Below, piece after piece: positions 16,917 to 25,115 of a stretch of DNA of 64,000 nucleotides. The DNA comes from Subtercola boreus. GTDB lineage: Bacteria > Actinomycetota > Actinomycetes > Actinomycetales > Microbacteriaceae. The DNA is taken from positions 1 to 64,000 of the forward strand of contig NZ_NBXB01000021.1 of assembly GCF_003399635.1 (NCBI RefSeq). The letters run 5' to 3'. How positions within the stretch are numbered: the first letter of the stretch is position 1; every line of letters starts with the position of its first letter. A model generated the notes under the pieces. That model was not told the origin of the DNA, did not search any database, and saw only the letters and a program-made list of their open reading frames with translations. The position numbers were made by a program, and so were the translations under genes.

Positions 16917-17444
16917 GTGTCAGACGACATCGAAACCACCATCACCGAGAACATCGCCACGTCGATCGGCGAGATCGCCCACCCGTCGCTCCCGAAGGGC
17001 AGCAACATCTACGGGTCGACGAAGATCTTCCCCGACTACCAGGCCGAGCCCGGCCAGTCGTACTTCACGCTCGTGCACGGCATCGCGCACGAGTCATCCG
17101 TGAGCTTCGTGGCGATCCTGCAGGCGACCCGTGCACTTCGCAAGGGGTTCGAGTCGGCGATCTACTTCTACGGCCCCGGCGCGATGAACGCGATGGCCAC
17201 CCGCGGCTTCCCGACCACCGGCGACAGCGCCTTCCCGGGTGAGCAGAACATCAACGGCTCGCTCGAGACGTTCATCAAGGAGGGCGGCCGGGTCTTCGTC
17301 TGCCGCTTCGGCCTGTCGCTGCACGGCCTCCGCGAGGAAGACCTGATCGAGGGCGCCATTCCGGCCCACCCGCTCGATGTTCAGGACGCCCTCATCCACT
17401 ACGCCCGAAAGGGCGCCATCATCAACTCGACCTACAACTTCTAG
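16917..17444 (+). CDS. NitB-like protein (MSMEG_0572/Sll0783 family)
   Basis: This 175-aa protein belongs to the conserved MSMEG_0572/Sll0783 'nitrogen starvation response' family (NitB of the Nit1C cluster). Its biochemical role is not known. It has the alpha/beta character of DsrE-like proteins: an ILQATRALRKGFESAIYFYGPGA block near residues 67-89 and GGRVFVCRFGLSLHG near 122. No catalytic motif can be named. The GTG at 16917 has GAAGGAG at good spacing. It lies between the amidohydrolase and the radical SAM gene and is always found with the nitrilase cluster. Confidence 0.85.
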   Translation: MSDDIETTITENIATSIGEIAHPSLPKGSNIYGSTKIFPDYQAEPGQSYFTLVHGIAHESSVSFVAILQATRALRKGFESAIYFYGPGAMNAMATRGFPTTGDSAFPGEQNINGSLETFIKEGGRVFVCRFGLSLHGLREEDLIEGAIPAHPLDVQDALIHYARKGAIINSTYNF

Positions 17445-17451
17445 GCCGAGC

Positions 17452-18513
17452 ATGTCCAACGCCCTCTCCACCCGAGTGGATGTCGCGATCCGCGGCATCC
17501 GGGTCGATGCTCCTGTCACACGGCAGGCCGGTGCCGGCCCGAGCGACGACGCGCACGTCATGTTCGGTGGCGAGCAGGCGGCCATCCCGCAGAATTCGAA
17601 CAGCCCGTATCTCGTGAAGAACGGTCGGCTGCTTCTGGATGGTGCGGACATGGGTCTCGACGTCGTGCCGGTCACCCGGCCGAAGTTCTACGACCTCTCG
17701 ACCGCCGATGGCGTCTCGTACGAGCAGATCGCCAGGCTCCACGGCGCGAACGTGCTCGCCACGACGGTCGTGCAGACGTGCATCCGATACGGCGAGACCG
17801 ACCGCTGCCGGTTCTGCGCGATCGAGGCGTCGCTGCGCTCGGGTTCGACGATCGCGGTCAAGACGCCGGCGATGATCGCCGAGGTGGCGCTCGCCGCGTA
17901 CGAGCTCGACGGCATCCAGCAGATGGTGATGACGACGGGCACCTCGAACGGCAAGGATCGGGGTGCAAAACATCTCGCCCGCTGCGTTCGCGCCGTTCGC
18001 GCGGTGCTGCCCGACCTGCCCATCCAGGTGCAGTGCGAGCCGCCCGGCGACCTCGCGACGATCACCGACCTCTACGAGGCGGGGGCACGGTCCATCGGCA
18101 TCCACGTCGAGTCGATGGATGACGACGTCAGGGCGAAGTGGATGCCCGGCAAGAGCTCGGTCACCCTCGACGAGTACCGCGCGGCCTGGCGTGAGGCCGT
18201 GCGCGTGTTCGGCCACAACCAGGTGTCGACCTATCTGCTCGTGGGGATGGGTGAGGATCCGGACGAGATGGTGGCCGGCGCGCAGGAGCTCATCGACATG
18301 GGGGTGTATCCGTTCGTCGTGCCGTTCCGACCGTTGAAGGGCACGCTCGCCACCGATGTCGACCACGTTCCCGCGCCGAACCGGCTCGTGCTCGAGGACA
18401 TCTCGCGCCGGGTCGGGGCGTCGCTGGTGGCGGCCGGGATGCACGGGGCCGACCAGCAGGCCGGCTGTGCGGCCTGCGGTGCGTGCAGCATCCTGAAGAC
18501 GGCTGGCGCCTGA
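17452..18513 (+). CDS. Radical SAM protein, MSMEG_0568 family (NitD-like)
   Basis: A radical S-adenosylmethionine enzyme of 353 aa, one of the signature genes of Nit1C. The cluster-binding cysteines are Cys110, Cys119 and Cys122, a CX8CX2C spacing unlike the common CX3CX2C but typical of this family. The TIM-barrel core follows with MTTGTSNGKDRG near residue 163. The C-terminus has a second Cys group (GCAACGACS), perhaps for an auxiliary cluster. The ATG at 17452 is seven bases after the NitB-like stop. The chemistry is unknown; its strict linkage with nitrilase suggests it makes or modifies the nitrilase substrate. Confidence 0.9.
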   Translation: MSNALSTRVDVAIRGIRVDAPVTRQAGAGPSDDAHVMFGGEQAAIPQNSNSPYLVKNGRLLLDGADMGLDVVPVTRPKFYDLSTADGVSYEQIARLHGANVLATTVVQTCIRYGETDRCRFCAIEASLRSGSTIAVKTPAMIAEVALAAYELDGIQQMVMTTGTSNGKDRGAKHLARCVRAVRAVLPDLPIQVQCEPPGDLATITDLYEAGARSIGIHVESMDDDVRAKWMPGKSSVTLDEYRAAWREAVRVFGHNQVSTYLLVGMGEDPDEMVAGAQELIDMGVYPFVVPFRPLKGTLATDVDHVPAPNRLVLEDISRRVGASLVAAGMHGADQQAGCAACGACSILKTAGA

Positions 18514-20024
18514 TGAGCGTCGACGTCCCGTTCCTGACGGGGGCGCCGCGGGCGGTGCCCTCCGGGGTCGCCGCCGCTCCGGTGCCCTACCTGGTGCATG
18601 AGGCCGACGCCGCCGAGGTGCAGGCGTACCGGTTGCTCCGCCGCGAGACGTTCGTCGAGGAGCAGGGGCTGTTCGAGGGGCACGATCTCGACGAGCTCGA
18701 TCTCGATGCGCGCACCGTCGTGCTGGTCGCGCGGGCCGCCGACGGCACGGTGCTCGGCGGGGTGCGGCTCGCCCCGGCGACGCCCGACGTCGACCTCGGC
18801 TGGTGGACGGGCTCCCGCCTGGTCGTCGCCCGTGCCGCACGGGGTCAGCTCGGCATCGGCCCGGCGCTCGTGCAGGCCGCGTGTGCTCACGCCGAGGCCC
18901 GTGGGGTGCTCCGGTTCGAGGCGACGGTGCAGCCGGCAGCCGAGCGGATGTTCGCAAGACTCGGTTGGGAACGGATCGGTGAAGCGACCGTCGCCGGCGC
19001 CCCGCACGTGAGACTCCGCTGGCCGATCGGGCGGATCCAGCGGGCATCCGACTCCGCGAAGGCGCACCTGGAGGCGCTGCTCGACCCGTTCGGCGGCTGG
19101 GTGAACGCGCATCCTCTCTCCCTCGGCGGGCCCGACTACGTGGGCGACGACGGTGCGCCCGTACCCGGCACCGACGTGATCGCCGCGTGCGACGCCATCC
19201 TGCCGGCGATGGTGGAGCGCGACCCCGAGTGGGCGGGCTGGTGCGCGATCCTGGTGAATTTGAACGACATCAGCGCGATGGGGGCGACGCCCGTGGGCGT
19301 GCTCGACTCGCTCGGTGCCCGCGACGCCTCCTTCGCCCGGCGCATCATGGCAGGCCTCCGCAACGCGACCGAAGCGTGGGGCGTGCCGGTGCTCGGTGGG
19401 CACACGCAGCTCGGGGTGCCCGCGTCGCTCAGCGTGACGGCGCTTGGCCGCACCTCTGCTCCCGTGCGGGGTGGGGGCGCCCGCGCCGGGCACGCCCTGA
19501 CGGTGACCGCCGACCTCAGCGGAGGCTGGCGGCGCGGGTACGAAGGTTCCCAGTGGGATTCGACGTCGGGCCGTTCGGGCGCTGAGCTCCGTGCACTCAG
19601 CGCGCTGGTGCCGACCGCCCGGCCCGCCGCTGCGAAGGACATCAGCATGGCCGGCCTTGTCGGCACGATCGGCATGATGGCTGAGGCATCCGGTGTCGGG
19701 GCCGAGGTGAGCGTTGCCGACATCCCGCGGCCGGAAGCTGCCGGGATGGCCGACTGGATGACGTGCTTCCCCGGGTTCGGGATGGTGACGGCCGACGCGC
19801 CCGGCGCCGGACGGATGGCGGCGGCGCTCACTGCCGCGGGTGACCGGGCTGCGGGCGCGGGTGCGGGCAGCGCGGGTCGTGCAGGTTCCGCCGAGCATCC
19901 ACCCCTCGCCACCTCGGCCGAGTGCGGCACCATGACACACCAGCGGGGCGTCCGCCTGCGCTGGCCTGACGGCGAACTGACGACGGTGGTCGACTCCACG
20001 GTCACCGGATTGGGACGAGCATGA
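18513..20024 (+). CDS. Fused GNAT acetyltransferase - AIR-synthase-like protein (NitE-NitF)
   Basis: This is a two-domain protein of 503 aa. Residues 1-170 resemble the MSMEG_0567/Sll0786 GNAT domain, with RGQLGIGPALVQAA (about 110-124) as the acetyl-CoA loop. Residues 185-503 resemble the Sll0787 PurM/AIR-synthase-like family: VNLNDISAMGATPVGVLDS near 248 is the conserved Asp-containing PurM motif, and GHTQLG follows. In cyanobacteria and Pseudomonas the two are separate genes; fusion is known in actinobacteria. The ATG overlaps the radical SAM stop (TGATG), and the end overlaps the nitrilase start (ATGA). A Gly/Ala-rich insert lies near residue 445. Confidence 0.88.
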   Translation: MSVDVPFLTGAPRAVPSGVAAAPVPYLVHEADAAEVQAYRLLRRETFVEEQGLFEGHDLDELDLDARTVVLVARAADGTVLGGVRLAPATPDVDLGWWTGSRLVVARAARGQLGIGPALVQAACAHAEARGVLRFEATVQPAAERMFARLGWERIGEATVAGAPHVRLRWPIGRIQRASDSAKAHLEALLDPFGGWVNAHPLSLGGPDYVGDDGAPVPGTDVIAACDAILPAMVERDPEWAGWCAILVNLNDISAMGATPVGVLDSLGARDASFARRIMAGLRNATEAWGVPVLGGHTQLGVPASLSVTALGRTSAPVRGGGARAGHALTVTADLSGGWRRGYEGSQWDSTSGRSGAELRALSALVPTARPAAAKDISMAGLVGTIGMMAEASGVGAEVSVADIPRPEAAGMADWMTCFPGFGMVTADAPGAGRMAAALTAAGDRAAGAGAGSAGRAGSAEHPPLATSAECGTMTHQRGVRLRWPDGELTTVVDSTVTGLGRA

Positions 20025-21043
20025 CGAACGCAGTGCGCGTCGGGGCGGTGGCCGAGAACTTCGGCCGCGACCTCGAGCAGAACTACCTCCTGATCGGGGC
20101 CCTGCTCGCTGAGGCGCGGGCCCTGGGCGTCGCGCTGCTCGCCCTGCCCGAAGCCGCACTCGGCGGATACCTGTCGAGCCTCGGCGGGGGGCGGGATGTT
20201 GCGGCAACACTGAAACGTCGTCCCGACTCGCTGCCGCCGGCGCTCCGTCTCGACGGGCCGGAGCTCGCCCGGGTGATCGCGATGGCCGGCGACGTCGTCG
20301 TGGTCGTCGGGTTCTGCGAGGCAGACGGCGACCTCCGCTACAACACCGCTGTGGCGCTCGACGGCACGGGCGTGCTGGGGGTGCATCGCAAGGTGCACCA
20401 GCCGCTCGGTGAGAACATGTCGTACGCCGCGGGGACCGACTTCGAGGCCTTCGACACTCCCGTCGGCCGCATCGGCCTGCTGATCTGCTACGACAAGGCG
20501 TTCCCCGAGGCCGCCCGATCGCTCGCCCTCGACGGCGCGGAGATCGTGGTGTGCATCTCGGCCTGGCCGGCCTCCCAGACCGCCTCGAGCGACGACCTCA
20601 GCGAGGACCGCTGGACGAAACGCTTCAACCTCTTCGACCAGGCCCGCGCACTCGAGAACCAGATCGTCTGGGTGGCGTCGAACCAGAGCGGCACGTTCGG
20701 TTCGCTGCGGTTCGTGTCGAACGCGAAGGTGGTCGGGCCGGGTGGCGACATCCTCGCCACCACGGGCACGGCGAGCGGGATGGCCGTGGCCTCCGTCGAC
20801 GTGGCCGAGCTGCTCGGCACCGCGCGCCGCTCGATGTTCCACCTGCGCGACCGGATGCCCGCGACCTACCGCGTCGTCGAGCCGCCTGCCGCCGCCCCGC
20901 CCGCCGCCTCCCCGCCCGTCGGCGCCGCCACACCCACCGACGCCGAGGCCGTTTCCGCCACCCCCGCCGCTGCCGAGCGGACCGTTATTCAGGCACGGGA
21001 CACCGACGCGTTCGTATCCGAGCCGGAGGTCACCCATGCCTGA
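20021..21043 (+). CDS. Nitrilase, Nit1 type (NitC-like), catalytic triad intact
   Basis: This carbon-nitrogen hydrolase is 340 aa. The catalytic triad is complete: Glu44 in LPEAALGGY, Lys124 in HRKVHQPLGE and Cys156 in LLICYDKAFPE. It belongs with the Nit1 aliphatic nitrilases (Nit6803 type) that define the Nit1C cluster; such clusters have been tied to cyanide-nitrogen assimilation in Pseudomonas. Residues 285-335 are a Pro/Ala-rich tail not needed for the fold. The ATG overlaps the preceding stop by four bases, and the end overlaps the NitG-like start. A paralogue with a broken triad lies 1.8 kb downstream. Confidence 0.92.
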   Translation: MTNAVRVGAVAENFGRDLEQNYLLIGALLAEARALGVALLALPEAALGGYLSSLGGGRDVAATLKRRPDSLPPALRLDGPELARVIAMAGDVVVVVGFCEADGDLRYNTAVALDGTGVLGVHRKVHQPLGENMSYAAGTDFEAFDTPVGRIGLLICYDKAFPEAARSLALDGAEIVVCISAWPASQTASSDDLSEDRWTKRFNLFDQARALENQIVWVASNQSGTFGSLRFVSNAKVVGPGGDILATTGTASGMAVASVDVAELLGTARRSMFHLRDRMPATYRVVEPPAAAPPAASPPVGAATPTDAEAVSATPAAAERTVIQARDTDAFVSEPEVTHA

Positions 21044-21341
21044 AATGACGTTCACCGTGCGCTGGCCCGACGGTAGCGTGGCCGACTGCTACTCGCCGTC
21101 GTTGGTCATGCACGACCACCTTCTCGTGGGCGAGAGCTACCCGCTCGCCGAGTTCGTCTACCGCACGAATACCGCTCTCGATCTGGCAAGCGAACGGGTG
21201 CGGGCCAAGTACGGATTCGAATGCACGTCGGCCCGGCAGCAGCAGAGCGAGATCGCGGTGGTTGCGTCGCGCTTCGCCGCGGCTCCGGATGCCCGCGTCG
21301 AGGTTCTCGCGATGGTGCCGCCGCTCGGGGTGAACCCGTGA
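21036..21341 (+). CDS. Small NitG-like protein (MSMEG_0570 family)
   Basis: A 101-aa protein of the MSMEG_0570 'nitrogen starvation response' family, a constant and uncharacterised member of Nit1C clusters. It starts MPEMTFTVRWPDGSVADCYSP. The 'RWPDG...YSPS' block is the family hallmark, and a similar RLRWPDG phrase ends the NitE-F fusion. Translation overlaps at both sides: the ATG lies eight bases inside the nitrilase gene and the stop overlaps the flavoprotein GTG as GTGA. No catalytic residues are recognised. Confidence 0.85.
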   Translation: MPEMTFTVRWPDGSVADCYSPSLVMHDHLLVGESYPLAEFVYRTNTALDLASERVRAKYGFECTSARQQQSEIAVVASRFAAAPDARVEVLAMVPPLGVNP

Positions 21342-22792
21342 ACGGGGAGAGCCGGTCATCCGGAGCCCCCGGCGCGACCGATGCTGCGCCAGCGCCGGAG
21401 CACCACACCGTCGTCATCATCGGGGCCGGCCAGGCCGGGCTCTCCGCAAGTTGGCACCTCACGCAGCAGGGCATCGAGCATGTGCTCCTCGAACGCGGCA
21501 CGATCGCGCACGAATGGAAAGATGGGCGCTGGGACAACTTCACCCTCGTCACCCCGAACTGGCAGTGCAGGCTGCCGGGCTACGAGTACGCGGGTGACGA
21601 CCCCGAGGGGTTCATGAAGCGCGACCTCGTCCACGACTTCGTACGCGAGTATGCACAGCTCTTCGGCGCGCCCGTGCGCGAGAACGTCTCCGTCGACCAG
21701 CTCACCGAGGGTGCCGCCGGCGGGTTCTCGCTCAGCACCTCGGCGGGGCCGATGACGGCTGACAACGTGATCGTCGCCACCGGTGGGTACCACAGGCCGA
21801 TCATCCCGGCCTCGGCGGAACGCCTGCCGCCGTGGATCACCCAAGTGCACTCCTCGGAGTACAAGAACGCCGCCGCGTTGCCGCCCGGGGCCGTGCTGGT
21901 CGTCGGCACCGGCCAGTCGGGCGCCCAGATCGCCGAAGACCTGCACCTCGAAGGACGGAAGGTGCATCTCGCAGTGGGTGGCGCCCCGCGCGCCCCGCGC
22001 TTCTATCGGGGCCGCGACAGCCTCGACTGGCTGGACGCGATGGGCGTCTACGACATCCCCGTCGAGCTCCAGCCCGGCGGGCTCGCCGCGCGCGAGAAGA
22101 CGAACCACTACTTCACCGGTCGCGACGGCGGGCGGGACGTCGACCTCCGCCAGTTCGCGCTCGAAGGTATGAGGCTCTACGGCCGGCTGAAGTGCGCGAA
22201 CGGGACCTCGCTGCAGTTCGCGCCCAACCTGGCGACGTCGCTCGACTACGCGGACTCCGTGGCCGAGTCGATCAAGAACGACATCGACCGCTACATCGTG
22301 CGGGAGGGGATCGAGGCACCCACCGAGGCGCGGTATGTCCCGGTGTGGCGTCCACCGTTCGAAGCCACCGAACTCGACCTGGCCATCAACGAGGTGTCGA
22401 CCATCATCTGGTCGATCGGCTACCGGGCCGACTACAGCTGGATCCGGGTCGGCGTGTTCGACGGGGTCGGCCAGCCGACGCACACGCGGGGCGTGACGGG
22501 GATTCCGGGGCTCTACTTCCTCGGGCTGCCGTGGCTGCACACGTGGGGTTCCGGCCGGTTCGCGGGCATCGCGCGCGATGCGGAGTACGTGGCGGGGGCG
22601 ATCGGTGGCGCGCTGGGCGGGTCGGGTGCTGTGGCGACCGGCGCGACGGTGGCGGGTACGGCGAAGGTGGCGGGTGCGGCGAAGGCGGCGGGAGCGGTGG
22701 CTGGCGGCGCGATGGCAGCGAGTGCGGCACCGGATGTCGCGGGGGCGCCCACTTTGGCGCGGCAGACGGTCCCCTCCGCAGCGGGAGCCTGA
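21338..22792 (+). CDS. FAD-dependent oxidoreductase, MSMEG_0569 family (NitH-like)
   Basis: A class-B flavin monooxygenase-like protein of 484 aa. The FAD motif VVIIGAGQAGLSASWHL is at about residues 24-40 and an NADPH-type site VLVVGTGQSGAQIAEDL near 188. IATGG and a late GLPWLHTWGSGRF are typical of this family. Its role in Nit1C is proposed to be oxidation of the nitrile-forming substrate, which is not proven. The GTG at 21338 overlaps the upstream stop. From about residue 425 on, the protein carries an Ala/Gly/Val-rich tail, a lineage-specific addition also seen on other proteins of this cluster. Confidence 0.9.
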   Translation: MNGESRSSGAPGATDAAPAPEHHTVVIIGAGQAGLSASWHLTQQGIEHVLLERGTIAHEWKDGRWDNFTLVTPNWQCRLPGYEYAGDDPEGFMKRDLVHDFVREYAQLFGAPVRENVSVDQLTEGAAGGFSLSTSAGPMTADNVIVATGGYHRPIIPASAERLPPWITQVHSSEYKNAAALPPGAVLVVGTGQSGAQIAEDLHLEGRKVHLAVGGAPRAPRFYRGRDSLDWLDAMGVYDIPVELQPGGLAAREKTNHYFTGRDGGRDVDLRQFALEGMRLYGRLKCANGTSLQFAPNLATSLDYADSVAESIKNDIDRYIVREGIEAPTEARYVPVWRPPFEATELDLAINEVSTIIWSIGYRADYSWIRVGVFDGVGQPTHTRGVTGIPGLYFLGLPWLHTWGSGRFAGIARDAEYVAGAIGGALGGSGAVATGATVAGTAKVAGAAKAAGAVAGGAMAASAAPDVAGAPTLARQTVPSAAGA

Positions 22793-22823
22793 CGGGCATC
22801 CGCTCGCTCGTACACTCGACTCC

Positions 22824-23765
22824 ATGGCAGAAATCACGCTGGCCGCCGTCGCCGCGCACTTCGGGCGCGACATCTCGCGCGCGATGCCGAAGATCGAGGG
22901 CATCATCTCCGATGCGCGCTCGCAGGACGTCGACCTGCTCGTCTTTCCCGACGCCACGCTCGGCGGCTATCTCGCGAGCCTGGCGAGCCCCGACCCGGCC
23001 GAGCTGCCGCCGTCGGTCTCGATCGACGGGCCGGAGATCGGCCAGATCATCCAGTGGGCCGGTGACATGGTGGTGTGCCTCGCGTTCACCGAGGAGGTCG
23101 CGATGGCGGATGGCCGGCACCTTTACAACACGTCGGTGTGTGTCGATTCGACCGGCGTGCTGGGGGTGCATCGCAAGGTGCACCAGCCGCTCGGGGAGTC
23201 GCTCGTCTACGACCACGGCGACTCGTTCACGGCTTTCGACACGCCTGTGGGCCGGATCGGAATGCTGATCGACTACGACAAGACGTTCCCCGAGGCTGCC
23301 CGGTCGCTGGCGCTTGACGGCGCGGAGATCATCGCCTGCCTCTCGGCATGGCCGGCGAGCACCACGAACCGAGCGGAACGGCTGCCGCAAGATAGGCAGT
23401 CACGGCTCTTCGACCTCTACGACTGCGCTCGCGCGGCCGAGAACCAGGTCATCCTGGTGTCGTCCAACCAGACGGGGGTGATGGGCGGGCTGCGCTTCCT
23501 CGGGCAGGCGAAGGTGGTCGGGCCGGGCGGCGACGTGCTCGCGAAGACGTGGAACAAGGGCGCGCTCGCGGTGGCGCACATCGACGTGCAGCACGAGGTC
23601 GGACGCGCGAGGCGGAAGCTCCACCACCTGCGGGAGCGGGCGGTCGGGGCGTACCACCCCGGGATCGTGGGGGGTGGAGTGGCAGGCGCGGGCGCGGCGG
23701 CGCTCGACGGTGTCGCCCGAGACGCACCCGCCCGGGCATCCGTCCCGCTCGCCGGGCTGGTCTGA
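22824..23765 (+). CDS. Nitrilase-fold paralogue with two catalytic residues lost
   Basis: This 313-aa carbon-nitrogen hydrolase homologue aligns without gaps at the motifs of the intact nitrilase at 20021. The catalytic Glu is replaced by Asp43 (FPDATLGGY) and the nucleophilic Cys by Asp150 (MLIDYDKTFPE); Lys118 (HRKVHQPLGE) is kept. Loss of the Cys should abolish nitrilase chemistry. Nitrilases assemble into spirals, so a regulatory or structural partner of the active copy is plausible, as is a new reaction. The codon context is clear in the DNA (ATC GAC TAC GAC), so this is not a misread. The ATG at 22824 follows the flavoprotein by 31 bases. Confidence 0.9.
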   Translation: MAEITLAAVAAHFGRDISRAMPKIEGIISDARSQDVDLLVFPDATLGGYLASLASPDPAELPPSVSIDGPEIGQIIQWAGDMVVCLAFTEEVAMADGRHLYNTSVCVDSTGVLGVHRKVHQPLGESLVYDHGDSFTAFDTPVGRIGMLIDYDKTFPEAARSLALDGAEIIACLSAWPASTTNRAERLPQDRQSRLFDLYDCARAAENQVILVSSNQTGVMGGLRFLGQAKVVGPGGDVLAKTWNKGALAVAHIDVQHEVGRARRKLHHLRERAVGAYHPGIVGGGVAGAGAAALDGVARDAPARASVPLAGLV

Positions 23766-23768
23766 ACC

Positions 23769-25115
23769 GTGCGCATCGCGCTGCTCACCTACTCGACCAA
23801 GCCGCGTGGCGGTGTCGTGCACACCCTCGCGCTGGCCGAGGCGCTTGTCGCTGCGGGCGAGCAGGTCGACGTCTGGACGCTCGGACGAGGCGGCGACCGC
23901 ACTTTCTTCCGCCGGGTCGATCCGCGGGTCGGTCTGTGCGTCGTGCCGTTCACCGCGCAAGACGGAGAGACGGTGGGGGAGCGCATTCTCCGTTCGATCG
24001 AGAGCCTCCGGGCATCCTTCACCCCCGATCTGTACGACATCGTGCACGCTCAGGACTGCATCTCGGCGAACGCGGTGGATCGCTCGGTGCGCACCGTGCA
24101 CCACCTCGACACGTTCACGACTCCCGAGCTCGTCGCCTGCCACGAGCGGGCGATCGTGCGCCCCCTCGCGTTGATCTGCGTCTCGGCGGCCGTCGCGGCC
24201 GAGGTGCAGCAGGGCTGGGGGCTCGCCGCCACGGTCATCCCGAACGGAGTCGACTCCGCTCGTTTCGGGGCCGCGGCCGGCGCGACTCCGGATGCCATTG
24301 CCGCCGTCGCCCGCTGGCAGCGGTCGCTCGGGCGCTACGTGCTCGCGGTCGGCGGGATCGAACCGCGGAAGGGCAGCATCGACCTGCTCGAGGCCTTCGC
24401 GCTCGTACAGACCGCGGTTCCGGATGCCCGTCTGGTGTTCGCGGGCGGCGAGACGTTGTTCGACTACTCCGGGTACCGCGCGCGGTTCGAGGCGCGGGCG
24501 GCGGAGCTCGGGGTGTCGTACGAACTGCTCGGAACGGTCGACGACGACGAGCTGCCGTCCCTCGTGGCGGGCGCGGCCGTGCTGTCGTTCGTCTCGACGA
24601 AGGAGGGATTCGGGCTGGCCGCGATGGAGGCGCTCGCGGCCGGCGTGCCCGTGGTCGCGCGCGACCTCCCCGTGCTGCGGGAAGTCTTCGGCGGCACGGT
24701 CTCGTACGCCTCAGACGTCGCGGGCATCGCGGCGGCGCTCGCGCGCCTGCTCGCCCTCCGCCCGGCGCCCGGGGCCCCCGCGCCTCCCGCCCGCCCCGCC
24801 GCCGCGCGCCCCGCCGCCACCTCTCTCACTCCTGATTCCGCCTTTCCCGCGCGTTCAGGGGACGCAAATCGTTCGTCCGCACCATCGTTGGAGCGTTTTG
24901 GGGCCCTTCGACGGGTTGAGGAGGATGCGGCGCCCGGGGAGGGAGGCTGGGATCCCGAGCGCGGGCGGGCGCTGGCGCGGACGTTCAGTTGGGCATCCGC
25001 CGCCGAGAGCCACCGCGACCTGTATCGCGCTCTGATCGCCCGCTCGGCGTTCGGACCGGTGGCTCCGGGCGGGCCAGCGGTCACGGCACCCACGCCTCCC
25101 GCAGCGGATGCCTAG
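23769..25115 (+). CDS. Glycosyltransferase, GT4 / MSMEG_0565 family
   Basis: A GT-B fold glycosyltransferase of 448 aa, the MSMEG_0565 type linked to nitrilase clusters. The N-terminus LLTYSTKPRGGVVHTLALAE is the donor/acceptor loop; VIPNGVD near 155, VGGIEPRKGSIDLL near 197 and the catalytic E-x7-E region STKEGFGLAAMEALAAGVPV near 277 are GT4 motifs. Residues 333-392 are a low-complexity Pro/Ala stretch followed by Ser/Arg-rich sequence, splitting the last helix (RTFSWASAAESHRDLY) from the core; the DNA there (24760-24960) looks inserted. The GTG at 23769 follows the nitrilase paralogue by three bases, so the genes are coupled. Confidence 0.88.
   Translation: MRIALLTYSTKPRGGVVHTLALAEALVAAGEQVDVWTLGRGGDRTFFRRVDPRVGLCVVPFTAQDGETVGERILRSIESLRASFTPDLYDIVHAQDCISANAVDRSVRTVHHLDTFTTPELVACHERAIVRPLALICVSAAVAAEVQQGWGLAATVIPNGVDSARFGAAAGATPDAIAAVARWQRSLGRYVLAVGGIEPRKGSIDLLEAFALVQTAVPDARLVFAGGETLFDYSGYRARFEARAAELGVSYELLGTVDDDELPSLVAGAAVLSFVSTKEGFGLAAMEALAAGVPVVARDLPVLREVFGGTVSYASDVAGIAAALARLLALRPAPGAPAPPARPAAARPAATSLTPDSAFPARSGDANRSSAPSLERFGALRRVEEDAAPGEGGWDPERGRALARTFSWASAAESHRDLYRALIARSAFGPVAPGGPAVTAPTPPAADA

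Noticed and set aside
18231-21055. Two very long minus-strand frames (over 600 residues) opposite the Nit genes
   Set aside because: Composition is that of antisense high-GC frames, no motifs, and the plus strand is filled by coupled, recognisable genes.
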